Shown piece by piece: positions 1-8,631 of a stretch of 64,000 nt of DNA. Source of the DNA: Armatimonadota bacterium. Its GTDB lineage: Bacteria; Armatimonadota; Fimbriimonadia; Fimbriimonadales; Fimbriimonadaceae. Below the pieces are notes generated by a model, which did no database searches, was not told the DNA's origin, and worked only from the letters and a program-made list of their open reading frames with translations. Within the stretch, counting starts at the first letter, position 1, and each line of letters begins with the position of its first letter. Made by a program: the position numbers and the translations under genes. Location of the stretch: assembly GCA_017303935.1 (NCBI GenBank), contig JAFLBD010000003.1:496001-560000 (forward strand). The letters are read 5' to 3'.

Positions 1-1668
1 CCTGAACTGGCGACCAGAATCGGCAATGAACATGGGTTGCCACCATTGGTCTCTCGGCTGCTGGTGAATCGAGGGATCGTCGACTCCGGCGCGATCGAAG
101 CTTTTCTCAATCCGAGCCTCGACAATCTTCACGATCCAAAGCTGCTGCCAGATTACGACGAAGCGGTCAAGCAGATTCTCTCCGCTCGAGAGCTCGGACA
201 CAAGATTTTTATCCACGGCGACTACGACGTGGACGGCGTTACCAGCACCGCGCTATTCAGCAGATTCCTTTCCAAGATCGGCTGCGACATCATCTCGCAC
301 GTTCCTCACCGGATGAAGGAAGGGTATGGCATTCACATTTCTGTGGTTGACCGCGCCCACGAGCAAGGCGCAAAGCTCTTCTTGACTTGCGACTGCGGCG
401 CGAGTGCGATCGAGCAGATCATCCGCGCTAAAGAGCTTGGCATGAATGTAGTCGTCACCGACCACCACTTGCTCAAAGAGAATCTTCCGCCAGCCGATGC
501 GATCGTCAATCCGCACCGATCGGACTCGATTTATCCGTATCCAAATCTGAGCGGCGTCGGAGTTGTATTCAAGCTCTGCGCGGGAATCACCGCCGAACTT
601 GGCCACTCGCTGGATCATTACTACCGCGCCTACCTGGACCTGGCTACGCTAGGCACAGTCGCGGACATCATGCCTTTGACAGGCGAAAACCGGATCATTG
701 TCGCCAACGGGCTCGAACGGGTCCAACTCAGCCAAAAGCCGGGACTGCGAGCGCTCATTTCAAAGATCAACCTCAAGGGCAAGCTCACGACTCGTAATAT
801 CGGATTCAACCTCGGCCCAAGATTGAACGCAGCAGGAAGAATCGATGATGCCGCACTCTCGCTCAAGTTAATGCTGGCGACGGAGGATGACGTCGCGATG
901 GAGATTGCTGACCAGCTCGAAGCCTTGAACAACGAACGTCGCTCCGAACAAGAACGAGTCGTCGCCGAAGCAATGGAGATGGTCGGGGCCAGTGAAGATT
1001 TTGACCTTCCGCTCGTCATTTTGGCCAAAGAAGGATGGCACGAAGGGCTGGTCGGTTTGATGGCAGGAAATTTGGTCAAAGAGTACTACCGCCCGGCTTT
1101 CGTCGCCCGGATCATGGACGGAGAGGCGAAAGGGTCCGCTCGGTCGATCCCTGGCTTCCATCTTGCCGATGCGCTAAACCGCGTTGGGCACCTGCTCAAC
1201 TCGCACGGCGGTCATGAACTCGCAGCCGGCTTCTCGATGGATATCGAGAACTTTGATGAATTCAAGCGATTGCTACTGGAGGATGCAGCCAAAGTGCTTT
1301 CACCAGAACTTCTTGTCCGGACGCTGACCATCGACGCAGAAACGACCATCCGCGAAACGAATCTGGATTCCCTTGCCCAACTCGCAAGATTGGAGCCGTA
1401 TGGACAAGCAAATCCCGAGCCGCTCTTCCTCGCAAGAGGCGTCAAGCTCTCGCACACGATGCCAATGAAAGACCCTAGCCACGTCCGCGCGGTGTTTAGC
1501 GACGGGCGCAAGAACATCGTGACGGGTGTCGGATTCGGGATCGCGCCGCTATTCGAGGGAATCAGTCCGGGAGATACCGTCTCGGTGGTGTTCACCACCG
1601 AAATCGACACTTACGGCGGGAAAGAATCCGCCAAGTGGATGATTAAAGACGTGATGAAGGAATCTTAA
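1..1668 (+). CDS. recJ: Single-stranded-DNA-specific exonuclease RecJ (5' end outside window)
   Basis: RecJ degrades single-stranded DNA 5' to 3' in recombination and mismatch repair. The frame is open from base 1 and already reads like the RecJ N-terminus, so the real start lies upstream; a TTG at 37 is probably internal. DHH-family motifs appear in order: GDYDVDG (motif I), DCGAS (II), TDHH (III) and the DIMPL block (IV), then GPRLNAAGRIDDA and the DHHA1 part with SARS and GGHELAAGFS. A C-terminal OB-like region follows. About 555 residues are visible, close to the usual 550-580. It ends convergent with the HtrA-like gene, overlapping it by 4 nt. Confidence 0.95.
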   Translation, partial: PELATRIGNEHGLPPLVSRLLVNRGIVDSGAIEAFLNPSLDNLHDPKLLPDYDEAVKQILSARELGHKIFIHGDYDVDGVTSTALFSRFLSKIGCDIISHVPHRMKEGYGIHISVVDRAHEQGAKLFLTCDCGASAIEQIIRAKELGMNVVVTDHHLLKENLPPADAIVNPHRSDSIYPYPNLSGVGVVFKLCAGITAELGHSLDHYYRAYLDLATLGTVADIMPLTGENRIIVANGLERVQLSQKPGLRALISKINLKGKLTTRNIGFNLGPRLNAAGRIDDAALSLKLMLATEDDVAMEIADQLEALNNERRSEQERVVAEAMEMVGASEDFDLPLVILAKEGWHEGLVGLMAGNLVKEYYRPAFVARIMDGEAKGSARSIPGFHLADALNRVGHLLNSHGGHELAAGFSMDIENFDEFKRLLLEDAAKVLSPELLVRTLTIDAETTIRETNLDSLAQLARLEPYGQANPEPLFLARGVKLSHTMPMKDPSHVRAVFSDGRKNIVTGVGFGIAPLFEGISPGDTVSVVFTTEIDTYGGKESAKWMIKDVMKES

Positions 1669-2660
1669 GGCTCGAGGGTGATCGAGCCGGACTGAGTGGA
1701 TTTTCGCGATGTTGATTCGATCTTGAGATCGCGAACGTAAACCTCTTCCCCGCGCTTAAACCGAACTGCCATTGTTTCTTCGACTTCGGCTTCAAACAGC
1801 ATCACGGCAAGAGAGATTGAATCGGGCGATTGAAGTTCGCCGAATCGGGTGATGATGTCTCCAGGGCGCAGCCCTATCTTGCCTGCAGGCGATCCCTTGG
1901 AAACGCTGGTGACCACCACTCCGCCGCTCGCGTTCTTATACAGAATTCCTACGAATGGGTGATCGACTTCATGGTCTTCTGAAAGAAATCCCTCGACGAC
2001 TCGAGAGAGAACTTTTGGACCAAGCGCATAGCCTACAGTCACCCCGTGTGGTCCGAACTTTTCTGGAGCGGCTTGGTTCGCAAGTCCTTTCGGCTGTGCC
2101 TGGCCCATTCCAAAAACCGGTTCGAGTGTGGCGTTCAGAATTCCAGCCAATCGGCCATCAACGGTAAGAACTGGTGCGCCCCCAAGCTTTCTGCCCGTCG
2201 ATTCGAACTCAAGCTCCCATAGCCGGACGTAGCGGCGGCTCGATTGCAAAAGACCGTTTCGATTTTGGGAAATCAGTTGCCCAAAGATCGGTCCGTCGCT
2301 ACTCATCGCCACCAATCGCTGTGTCAAAACATCGCTTTCGCTCGCCAACCGCACTGGATTAAATTGTCCAGTCCGCCAATCTTGAGCTTCCAGGAGCACG
2401 AGTTGGGTCATTGAGTCTGCGCCGATTTTGCGCATGCGCAATGTCTGGCCAGAACGCGAAAACCCGATGGTGCTGTTGGACTTTGCTACAACACTCGAGG
2501 CAAGGAACAAGCCTTGATCCGAGATCAGTACCGCGAAGCCCGAAGGCGATTCCTTCGAACCCAGAGCCACCAGTCCCGAGGCAGCCATCTCCAAGTTGTT
2601 GCTTGGAACGGCTTGCCCAGAGAGCGCAAGCAAAGCGGTACTAACTGCCAATAACAACAT
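1665..2660 (-). CDS. HtrA/DegP-like protein with PDZ domain, catalytic triad lost
   Basis: The 331-residue protein begins with a hydrophobic signal segment (residues 1-17), followed by a trypsin-like region (about 35-180) and a PDZ domain (about 235-320, with GSPAGKIGLRPGDII). By-eye alignment to DegP places Ser56 where the catalytic His of NNHVV belongs, Gln86 in place of Asp, and Leu159 in place of the Ser of GNSGG, so it should not be a working serine protease. It is the last gene of a sigma / anti-sigma / HtrA-like operon and overlaps the anti-sigma gene by 20 nt. A regulatory or peptide-binding role in envelope stress sensing, as in the RpoE-RseA-DegS/MucD systems, is inference from that context. 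Confidence 0.82.
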   Translation of the reverse strand: MLLLAVSTALLALSGQAVPSNNLEMAASGLVALGSKESPSGFAVLISDQGLFLASSVVAKSNSTIGFSRSGQTLRMRKIGADSMTQLVLLEAQDWRTGQFNPVRLASESDVLTQRLVAMSSDGPIFGQLISQNRNGLLQSSRRYVRLWELEFESTGRKLGGAPVLTVDGRLAGILNATLEPVFGMGQAQPKGLANQAAPEKFGPHGVTVGYALGPKVLSRVVEGFLSEDHEVDHPFVGILYKNASGGVVVTSVSKGSPAGKIGLRPGDIITRFGELQSPDSISLAVMLFEAEVEETMAVRFKRGEEVYVRDLKIESTSRKSTQSGSITLEP

Positions 2661-3450
2661 CGTCTGATACGTTCACTTCAAAGGCTTCATTTGCGCCGGT
2701 CTCGGAATCAGGCGCGTTGGTCAAGAGCACGGCGTTCTCGCTTTCTGGCGCGCCAGCAGTGCCAAAGCCAGCGTTACCAATTGGGGCGCCAGTACTTTGT
2801 GTGTTCTTCGAATAGCTCTTGTAGGCAACCGATGCGAGGGCGGCCATATCGTCCACCGAAAGATGTCCAGAAATACGTGATCCTGCCGAAGCGATCCCTG
2901 GCATCGGAGCCGAGTCCCTTGAGGCCATCAGTGGTCGATGCCGGCGTGTGGAAGGTCTGGTTGGACGCGCTGGTTCCCGAGTCGAATTGACGTCAACGCT
3001 AGTCTTTGGGCCGGTTTCGATTTCAGGAGAGACTGAGATCTCTTCATCGAGCTTTGGCGCAGAGTTCGTTGGGGCCAACTCCGTATTCGGCGACTGCATC
3101 GCCACGGTTGGATTCGAAGTCTCACCAATAGGACTCTGAATTCGAGAAGTCGACTGGTTCATCGCGATCACCATCAAAGCCGCGGCAGCCGGTACGGCGA
3201 CAGCAAACGGCATCCACCGCATCCACGATGGCTTTGCAGCCGGCGCGGCCTGAATCGCATCCTTTACCCGAGCAAATGAGACTTGGGGCTCAGGAATGCC
3301 TTCATTGAGTTGCTTTAGGTCGGCAAACGCACCTTTGAGCAGCTCTGCGGTCGCCAATTCGTTGGCGGACAGCATTCCCAAGTACTCCTTGGTTTCAGCC
3401 TCGGTCAGTTCACCAGCAGCAAACAGCAATTCCAGTTCTTCGCGTTTCAA
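2641..3450 (-). CDS. Probable membrane anti-sigma factor
   Basis: The gene starts inside the stop of the upstream ECF sigma gene (ATGA overlap at 3447-3450). Residues 1-75 form a charged, mostly helical cytoplasmic part without the HxxxCxxC zinc motif of classical anti-sigma domains. One transmembrane helix lies at about 80-100 (MPFAVAVPAAAALMVIAM). A long Ser/Thr/Pro-rich segment of about 165 residues follows and should be outside the cytoplasm. Position, topology and coupling support an anti-sigma role for the neighbouring sigma factor; no family is recognised with certainty from sequence alone. Confidence 0.72.
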   Translation of the reverse strand: MKREELELLFAAGELTEAETKEYLGMLSANELATAELLKGAFADLKQLNEGIPEPQVSFARVKDAIQAAPAAKPSWMRWMPFAVAVPAAAALMVIAMNQSTSRIQSPIGETSNPTVAMQSPNTELAPTNSAPKLDEEISVSPEIETGPKTSVDVNSTREPARPTRPSTRRHRPLMASRDSAPMPGIASAGSRISGHLSVDDMAALASVAYKSYSKNTQSTGAPIGNAGFGTAGAPESENAVLLTNAPDSETGANEAFEVNVSDDVVIGS

Positions 3451-4052
3451 TTCTTTTCCTCCAGTAGGGGCAACATTCGGTCTCTCAGCGCTCGCCGTGC
3501 TCTCAGCACTCTGAGCTTTGCGCCTCCGACCGTACAGCCACAGATTTGCCCAATCTCCTCATAATCGCGCTCTTCAATGTCGCGCAAAACAATCATATTT
3601 CGGTGGTGCTCCGGGAGCGCGGCGATCGCTTTTCGCAGAATCATCACGCGCCGATCACCTTCTAAATTGTCGACCGGATCGTCGTTGACATTGGCGGTCA
3701 TCCAACTGAGCGCACCTTGAGCTTCTTGCTGCTCCAAATGCTGCCGTCGATTGGACATCCGCGCTCGGTCTGTGCCTAGGTTCGTCGCGATCCGCAACAA
3801 CCATGTCGTGAACTTGGCTTCGTCTCGATACCGCTCCAGGTTTTTGTAGGCACGAACAAACACCTCCTGTACAATATCTTCGGCATCATCGCGCCGCCCA
3901 CACATCTGAAAAGCAAATCGGTACACCATTTGCCGATGACGATCAAACAACTTTTCGAATGCATCGAAGTTGCCTGCCTTTGCCGCGAGAACTAATGCCT
4001 CGTCGCTGTCGGGATCTAGTTGGTGATCCCAGGCACCCACAGGGGTTGTCAT
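3447..4052 (-). CDS. ECF-family RNA polymerase sigma factor
   Basis: Sigma-70 region 2 is at about residues 25-95 (DAFEKLFDRHRQMVYRFA, DAEDIVQEVFVRAY, FTTWLLRIATN) and region 4 at about 140-195 (ALPEHHRNMIVLRDIEERDYEEIGQI, then the helix-turn-helix). Region 3 and region 1 are absent, as in ECF sigma factors. The frame is open upstream to 4322, but that would overlap the divergent parvulin gene; ATG 4052 gives a normal 201-residue protein that starts directly before region 2. It is the first gene of the operon with the anti-sigma and HtrA-like genes, so autoregulation from the 4053-4254 intergenic region is likely. Confidence 0.9.
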   Translation of the reverse strand: MTTPVGAWDHQLDPDSDEALVLAAKAGNFDAFEKLFDRHRQMVYRFAFQMCGRRDDAEDIVQEVFVRAYKNLERYRDEAKFTTWLLRIATNLGTDRARMSNRRQHLEQQEAQGALSWMTANVNDDPVDNLEGDRRVMILRKAIAALPEHHRNMIVLRDIEERDYEEIGQICGCTVGGAKLRVLRARRALRDRMLPLLEEKN

Positions 4053-4172
4053 CTTTCGCTTTATTGTAAGTGCAATCGAAGCCATTTTGTCTCGGGGGCA
4101 ACGGCATATTGGCCGCTTTACAGAAGAAAAACGTCTTGACAGGCTCAAAGTTACGCAGGACTTTTGACCTGA

Positions 4173-4194
4173 AATCGGTGACGCGCAACCGATT
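4173..4194. promoter_or_regulatory. Inverted repeat in divergent promoter region
   Basis: AATCGGT (4173-4179) and ACCGATT (4188-4194) form a perfect 7-bp inverted repeat with an 8-nt spacer, in the 200-bp region between the divergent ECF sigma operon and the parvulin gene. The spacing, 15 nt centre to centre, suits a dimeric regulator. An operator role is inference; no regulator is identified. Confidence 0.35.
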
Positions 4195-4254
4195 GTCGTT
4201 CGTCCTTTACCTAGGAAACTCGTCAGGGCGTTCTCAAATTGCCCTGCGTCTTGC

Positions 4255-5214
4255 GTGAAATCTATGTCGTATTTGAAAAAAGGCCTTTTGCTGGCCACCC
4301 TGATTTTTGCGAGCTTGGCCAATGCTCAGAGCGATCCGACCAAACCAGTTGCCACCGTTAATGGCGAAACCATTTCTGGACTCGAATACTTCCGGCGCAT
4401 GGAATTTTTGCCAGGCGTCGGCCGGATGGTGCGGGGAGAATTCACCGAAACTTGGCCGGGATACATTGCCATGCAGCAGCTCATCAATGAGCGGTTGATC
4501 CTACAACTCGCCAAAGAGCGAGGAGTATTCCCGAAAGAGGCCGATGTCAAGGCAGAACTTGATTCCAAGGTCGCTGCTAATCCAAAGCTAATCGAGAACC
4601 TCGCCAAAGTAGGCATCTCGAAGGCAGATTTGGAGAATCAAATCCGAGTTGACCTCGCCGAATTCAATATCATCACCCAAGGCATCACCATCACCGATCT
4701 GGAAGTCGAAAAGCACTACAAAGACAATCCAAGCCGGTTCACGATTCCAAAGCGGTACAAGCTGCGCCTGATTGCCATTCCAGCCGAGCGAAAGGCGAGC
4801 GTCGAGGCCGATCTCGCTGCGGGCAAACCGTTTGCAGACGTTGCCACCAAGTACAGCACCGATCCTAGCTCGCTTCAAGGCGGAAGCATCGGCGAGGTCC
4901 CAGCCAACGCTTTTTCCGAACCAGTTCTTAAGGTACTCGATGCGACCAAGATCGGTACCGCGACGGACTGGGTGCAAGGCAACACAGGCCTGTTTAAGTT
5001 CTATATCGAAGATATCAAGCCTCAAGAGAAGATTCCACTAGACGACAACCTCAAGAAGCAACTTCGAAAGAGCTTGATGCTCGACCGGGGCCGTGTCAAG
5101 AACAACATTGAAAAGCTGATGGCAGAAATGCGAAAGAAAGCAAAGATCGAAGTCGTTCAACCAGGCCTGAGCGACATGATCAAAGACTGGCAGCTCAGCC
5201 CAATCGCCGACTGA
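4255..5214 (+). CDS. Secreted parvulin-type peptidylprolyl isomerase (SurA/PrsA-like)
   Basis: The N-terminus is a signal peptide (KKGLLLATLIFASLANAQ). A SurA-N-like helical chaperone region covers about residues 30-150, then a parvulin domain at about 160-260 (KRYKLRLIAI, FADVATKYSTDPSS, GGSIGEV) and a C-terminal helix. Such proteins help fold exported or outer-membrane proteins. Start choice is uncertain: GTG 4255 or ATG 4264, both before the signal peptide. It is divergent from an ECF sigma / HtrA-like operon, an arrangement that fits shared envelope-stress control. The gene ends at a strong terminator shared with the convergent MATE gene. Confidence 0.88.
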   Translation: MKSMSYLKKGLLLATLIFASLANAQSDPTKPVATVNGETISGLEYFRRMEFLPGVGRMVRGEFTETWPGYIAMQQLINERLILQLAKERGVFPKEADVKAELDSKVAANPKLIENLAKVGISKADLENQIRVDLAEFNIITQGITITDLEVEKHYKDNPSRFTIPKRYKLRLIAIPAERKASVEADLAAGKPFADVATKYSTDPSSLQGGSIGEVPANAFSEPVLKVLDATKIGTATDWVQGNTGLFKFYIEDIKPQEKIPLDDNLKKQLRKSLMLDRGRVKNNIEKLMAEMRKKAKIEVVQPGLSDMIKDWQLSPIAD

Positions 5215-5234
5215 TCGCACTCAAGACTCAATGT

Positions 5235-5267
5235 AAAAAAGAACCCGGCTCACCGGGTTCTTTTTTT
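5235..5267. terminator. Bidirectional rho-independent terminator
   Basis: GAACCCGG (5241-5248) and CCGGGTTC (5253-5260) form an 8-bp stem with a CTCA loop. A run of T follows on the plus strand (5260-5267) and a run of A precedes it (5235-5240), so it should stop both the parvulin and the convergent MATE transcripts. Confidence 0.9.
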
Positions 5268-5269
5268 GT

Positions 5270-6670
5270 CTAGACCTTGATCGTTTTCCAGTGCCCCTGA
5301 TTCCAGGTCCACATCGCCATCAATCCTTGCGCCGCCTGCGAACCACTCATCGCAATCCAAGCTCCGGTCGGCCCGAAGAAATGGATCAAAACAAGCGCAA
5401 GCGGTACGCGCAGTCCCCACAGTGAAGCGATCGTGATCCAGGTCGTGCGCCTGGTATCCCCCGCCCCTTGAAGCGCGCCGATCATAACCATGGCATAGGC
5501 GAACAGAATCTCGGTTACGATGAGGATTCGGATGTACATCATCGCTTGGTAGGCAATCCCGGGCTTATCACCGCCCGTCAGAATGTCTGCGATTTGTGGG
5601 GCAAAGATGAACGTGGGAATAGACAGAATAGCCACAACGATTGCGGCGGAATGCCCCGCAACCCACCCTAATTGGTGCGCCCGCTCAGGCTTCTTTGCTC
5701 CGAGATTCTGACCAACGAGCGCGCCTGCTGCCATCGAGAGTCCGAACGCTGGCATGAACATGATCGCTTCGATGGCGATGCCGATTCTTAGGGCGCCCAT
5801 CGCGTTTTCTGCGCCAGGAGCACTTTTCAGTAAGAAGGTGAAAACGCTAAAGCTCAGCACCCGAAGGATCGCTTGCAGCGCGCCCGGTCCCGCGATGTTA
5901 AACACACGGTTGGTCCAGCTCTTGGTGGGAATTTCAAAGTTGAAAGAATTCCCGAGCGCTGTGCCTCGGACAAAGAACAAATAGATCACCGCGCTGAGCC
6001 AAGCGCTAATGGCGAGCGCGAGTGCTGCGCCCGGTAACCCCATCCCCGCCCCAGGGACGTTGACGCCATACATCTCCCTGCTCGGAAAAATCAGGAAGAA
6101 GTTCAAGATCATGTGGATCAGAATCTGCAGCCCGCTAAAGAACATGGGCGACTTGGTATCTCCGACTCCACGCAACGATCCCGCGAGCACCGTGATGATT
6201 GCCGAAGCCGGCAATGAACAGGAGAAGATGCTCAGGAACTTGATGAATTGTTCCGCCGCGACATGATCTGTTTCAGGAACCAAAATCCTGGGCAGCAGCG
6301 GGACGATCGCCAAGCCTACAAGCATCATGACGACGCCAAAGAGGAACCCCAATACTAGGCATCGGCGGTTGGCTTCCTTGTACTCGGCTTCCTGTTTTGC
6401 ACCAAACGCCCGGCTGACGAGTGCTGTGCTAGCGACACTCACCGTCATGATCAGCGAGAACATTAGAAAGATCACGTTGAGCGCAGATCCATGAGCCGTG
6501 AGCGCAGACTTTGGAAGGTGCCCCACGAAATACGTGTCTAACAAGCTGTTGATGACCTGGAGGCCGTTCAGAGCGACGGCTGGCCAAGCGAGTCTCCAAA
6601 CTTCCTTCACATCCCCAATCGGCAATACGCGATTGTCTTTCAGAGACGGCAATAGTGAAGGAACTTTCAA
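5270..6670 (-). CDS. MATE-family multidrug/Na+ antiporter
   Basis: A polytopic membrane protein with about 12 hydrophobic segments and MATE signatures: RLAWPAVALNGLQVINSLLDTYFVG in the first helix region, VSRAFGAK, GSLRGVGDTKSP and the second-half equivalents GALVGQNLGAK and GALQGAGDTRRT. The pseudo-symmetry of two halves is clear. It would export drugs or metabolites against Na+ or H+ entry. The frame is open to ATG 6748, but that overlaps the start of the divergent AIM24 gene; TTG 6670 or GTG 6610 are better placed, none with a good ribosome binding site, so the start is uncertain. Confidence 0.9.
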   Translation of the reverse strand: MKVPSLLPSLKDNRVLPIGDVKEVWRLAWPAVALNGLQVINSLLDTYFVGHLPKSALTAHGSALNVIFLMFSLIMTVSVASTALVSRAFGAKQEAEYKEANRRCLVLGFLFGVVMMLVGLAIVPLLPRILVPETDHVAAEQFIKFLSIFSCSLPASAIITVLAGSLRGVGDTKSPMFFSGLQILIHMILNFFLIFPSREMYGVNVPGAGMGLPGAALALAISAWLSAVIYLFFVRGTALGNSFNFEIPTKSWTNRVFNIAGPGALQAILRVLSFSVFTFLLKSAPGAENAMGALRIGIAIEAIMFMPAFGLSMAAGALVGQNLGAKKPERAHQLGWVAGHSAAIVVAILSIPTFIFAPQIADILTGGDKPGIAYQAMMYIRILIVTEILFAYAMVMIGALQGAGDTRRTTWITIASLWGLRVPLALVLIHFFGPTGAWIAMSGSQAAQGLMAMWTWNQGHWKTIKV

Positions 6671-6746
6671 AATGGGACAGCACAGTCTACGTGTTTTGTC
6701 ACTCAATTTGTTTCGGTAAACAAACCTGAAGTAAGATTCAAACAAC

Positions 6747-7421
6747 ATGCATTACGAGCTGTTGTATCAACCTGCGTTCGCCGTGGCCCGAATCACCTTG
6801 CAACCTGGCGAGAGCATTCGCGCTGAAAGTGGCGCGATGATTGGGATGTCGCCAAATGTCGAAATCAGCAGCAAGCTCCCAGGTGGCATTGGCAAGGCGA
6901 TCGGCCGAGTATTGGGTGGCGAGAGCATCTTCCAAACCACGTTCACCGCTCACAATTCGATTGGAGAAGTTCTGCTAGCACCCGCCACTCCAGGAGATAT
7001 CCTTCCGATTAATCCCGGCGCCGGGCTCGTAGTCACCAGCGGTTGTTACCTCGCAGGGCAGACTCACCTCGAAATGAAGACAGTCGCCTCCATGAAAGGC
7101 TTCTTTGCGGGAGAAGGTCTGTTCATGATGCAACTGATTGGCGATGGGCTGGCTCTTCTTAGCTCATTTGGAGCGGTTCATGCGGTCAACCTCGAGCCTG
7201 GTCAACAATACGTTGTCGATACGGGAAATCTGGTCGCGTTCACTCTCGGGATGAACTATGCTGTGCGCGCTGCGCAAAAGAGCTTGCTCGGTTCGTTCAC
7301 CTCTGGCGAAGGATATGTGGTGAATCTGACCGGACCAGGCCAAATTTACATTCAAACACGGACATTGAACCTTGGCGGATCTGGTGGAAACGGTGTCAAC
7401 CTGCTGAATCTGTTCAACTAA
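6747..7421 (+). CDS. AIM24/TIGR00266-family protein
   Basis: The 224-residue protein matches the bacterial AIM24 (TIGR00266) family over its length: AVARITLQPGESIRAESGAMIGM near the N-terminus, FAGEGLFMMQLIGDG in the middle and LVNLTGPGQIYIQTR near the C-terminus. The family is a double beta-helix-like fold related to the mitochondrial protein Aim24; its biochemical role in bacteria is unknown. The C-terminus is Gly/Asn-rich. The next gene starts at the base after its stop codon, so the two are probably translated together. Confidence 0.85.
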   Translation: MHYELLYQPAFAVARITLQPGESIRAESGAMIGMSPNVEISSKLPGGIGKAIGRVLGGESIFQTTFTAHNSIGEVLLAPATPGDILPINPGAGLVVTSGCYLAGQTHLEMKTVASMKGFFAGEGLFMMQLIGDGLALLSSFGAVHAVNLEPGQQYVVDTGNLVAFTLGMNYAVRAAQKSLLGSFTSGEGYVVNLTGPGQIYIQTRTLNLGGSGGNGVNLLNLFN

Positions 7422-7880
7422 ATGCTTTGGCGATCCACTTATCACACCCAGCGGGGCGAGATTCCCGCTGGTGTTGGGATCAACCTCGTGGATTCGAACG
7501 GTGCGCCAGTACCACTTTCTGGCGCAAGTGCGGTCGTGCTTTCCCCGACTCCGGAGGATTTTCGAGAGCGCGAACTGTGGCTTCGATTATTCCGCGCAGA
7601 ACTTATGGTCCCATTCCGGATCGGGTTCTTTGCGACCAATCCCACTAAAGCGCAATGGTCGAAGTTCCTAGAAGCTCATCCACCATCCGTGCACCAAGAT
7701 TGTGTTTGCTGTACGACCGGGTCCCTTCTAGACTTAGCTTCAGGCGAGCGGAGGACGATCGCACTCGTGTTATGCGGCGCCGAGCCTCAGCTCATGATGA
7801 TTGGGCCGCCAAACGAAGAAGCTTGGGACGAGTTTTTGCAAGCCGCTATTGCGGCCCAAACAGCGCATCCGCAACCATGA
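7422..7880 (+). CDS. Hypothetical protein, partner of the AIM24-family gene
   Basis: The ATG directly follows the TAA of the AIM24-family gene, which implies translational coupling. The protein has 152 residues, no signal peptide and no clear membrane segment. A CVCC cluster at about residue 94 could bind metal or be redox active. I recognise no family. It overlaps the convergent birA by 35 nt at its 3' end. Confidence 0.65.
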   Translation: MLWRSTYHTQRGEIPAGVGINLVDSNGAPVPLSGASAVVLSPTPEDFRERELWLRLFRAELMVPFRIGFFATNPTKAQWSKFLEAHPPSVHQDCVCCTTGSLLDLASGERRTIALVLCGAEPQLMMIGPPNEEAWDEFLQAAIAAQTAHPQP

Positions 7881-8556
7881 TCGACGTTGTTTCGCCGTCC
7901 ACAGAGGCGATCAATTCACCATCTGGCCCGATTCCAATCGCGATGGCAATGTCGCCGTTGGGAAGCTGATATTTCTTGCCGGGAGTCGCGTCGAAGTGCA
8001 TCCACACTCCACAGATGCTCTCCCACTCCTCCGGCTCCGGCATTCCTTCGAGTCGGTCCAAAATTGCCTTTGCCATCCGCACCGGGTCGTGCTGCCCGCT
8101 CCGATGGATGGCGAGGCTTGTCGCGGTCTCTGCAATCTCTTCGGGCATTTCGGTTTGATTCAGATTAAGGCCCAACCCAACGACCGGAATTCGGCGGCCC
8201 TTAGAGTCTGCAAAAATCTCAGTCAGAATTCCGCCGCACTTTTTGCCGTCGAGCACGATGTCGTTGGGCCAGCGAACCTTCGCGTGCACCGCTCCAGCGG
8301 CGGCAACGGCCACCGCCATGCCGATTAGCCAAGGCTTAGGATGGTCGGCGTAATCCGGGAATGGGATGGAAATCGTCAAAGAATCCCCAGCATTGCTCAG
8401 CCAATGTCGATCGAATCTTCCCTTCCCGGCGGTCTGATGCGCAGCGTAAACCACCTTCGAATCTTCGCCGCGCTCGATCATTTTGGCCACGACGGTCTGT
8501 GTCGAATCCACCTCGTCCAGCACCATCCAAGTGTCGTGAGCAAATGTTCCCTTCAT
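7846..8556 (-). CDS. birA: Biotin--[acetyl-CoA-carboxylase] ligase BirA (no HTH domain)
   Basis: BirA activates biotin with ATP and attaches it to biotin carboxyl carrier protein. Seen: DEVDSTQ, AAHQTAGKGRFDRHW (biotinyl-AMP loop), VRWPNDIVLDGKKCGGILTE with the catalytic Lys, and GLGLNLN. A small C-terminal domain (about 185-236) is present. There is no N-terminal winged helix, so it is a group I ligase without repressor function. ATG 8556 begins right before the catalytic domain; an upstream ATG at 8607 is possible. Confidence 0.92.
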   Translation of the reverse strand: MKGTFAHDTWMVLDEVDSTQTVVAKMIERGEDSKVVYAAHQTAGKGRFDRHWLSNAGDSLTISIPFPDYADHPKPWLIGMAVAVAAAGAVHAKVRWPNDIVLDGKKCGGILTEIFADSKGRRIPVVGLGLNLNQTEMPEEIAETATSLAIHRSGQHDPVRMAKAILDRLEGMPEPEEWESICGVWMHFDATPGKKYQLPNGDIAIAIGIGPDGELIASVDGETTSIMVADALFGPQ

Positions 8557-8631
8557 CTTCCTAAAGGTTACTCGGAAAAAACTGGCAGAATTTTCGAACC
8601 AAATCAACCCGTTGTGACGGACAATAGAGTG

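Noticed and set aside
4214-4238. ECF-type promoter (GGAAACT and TCAAA) before the parvulin gene
   Set aside because: The 13-nt spacing is too short for the known 15-16 nt of RpoE-like promoters.
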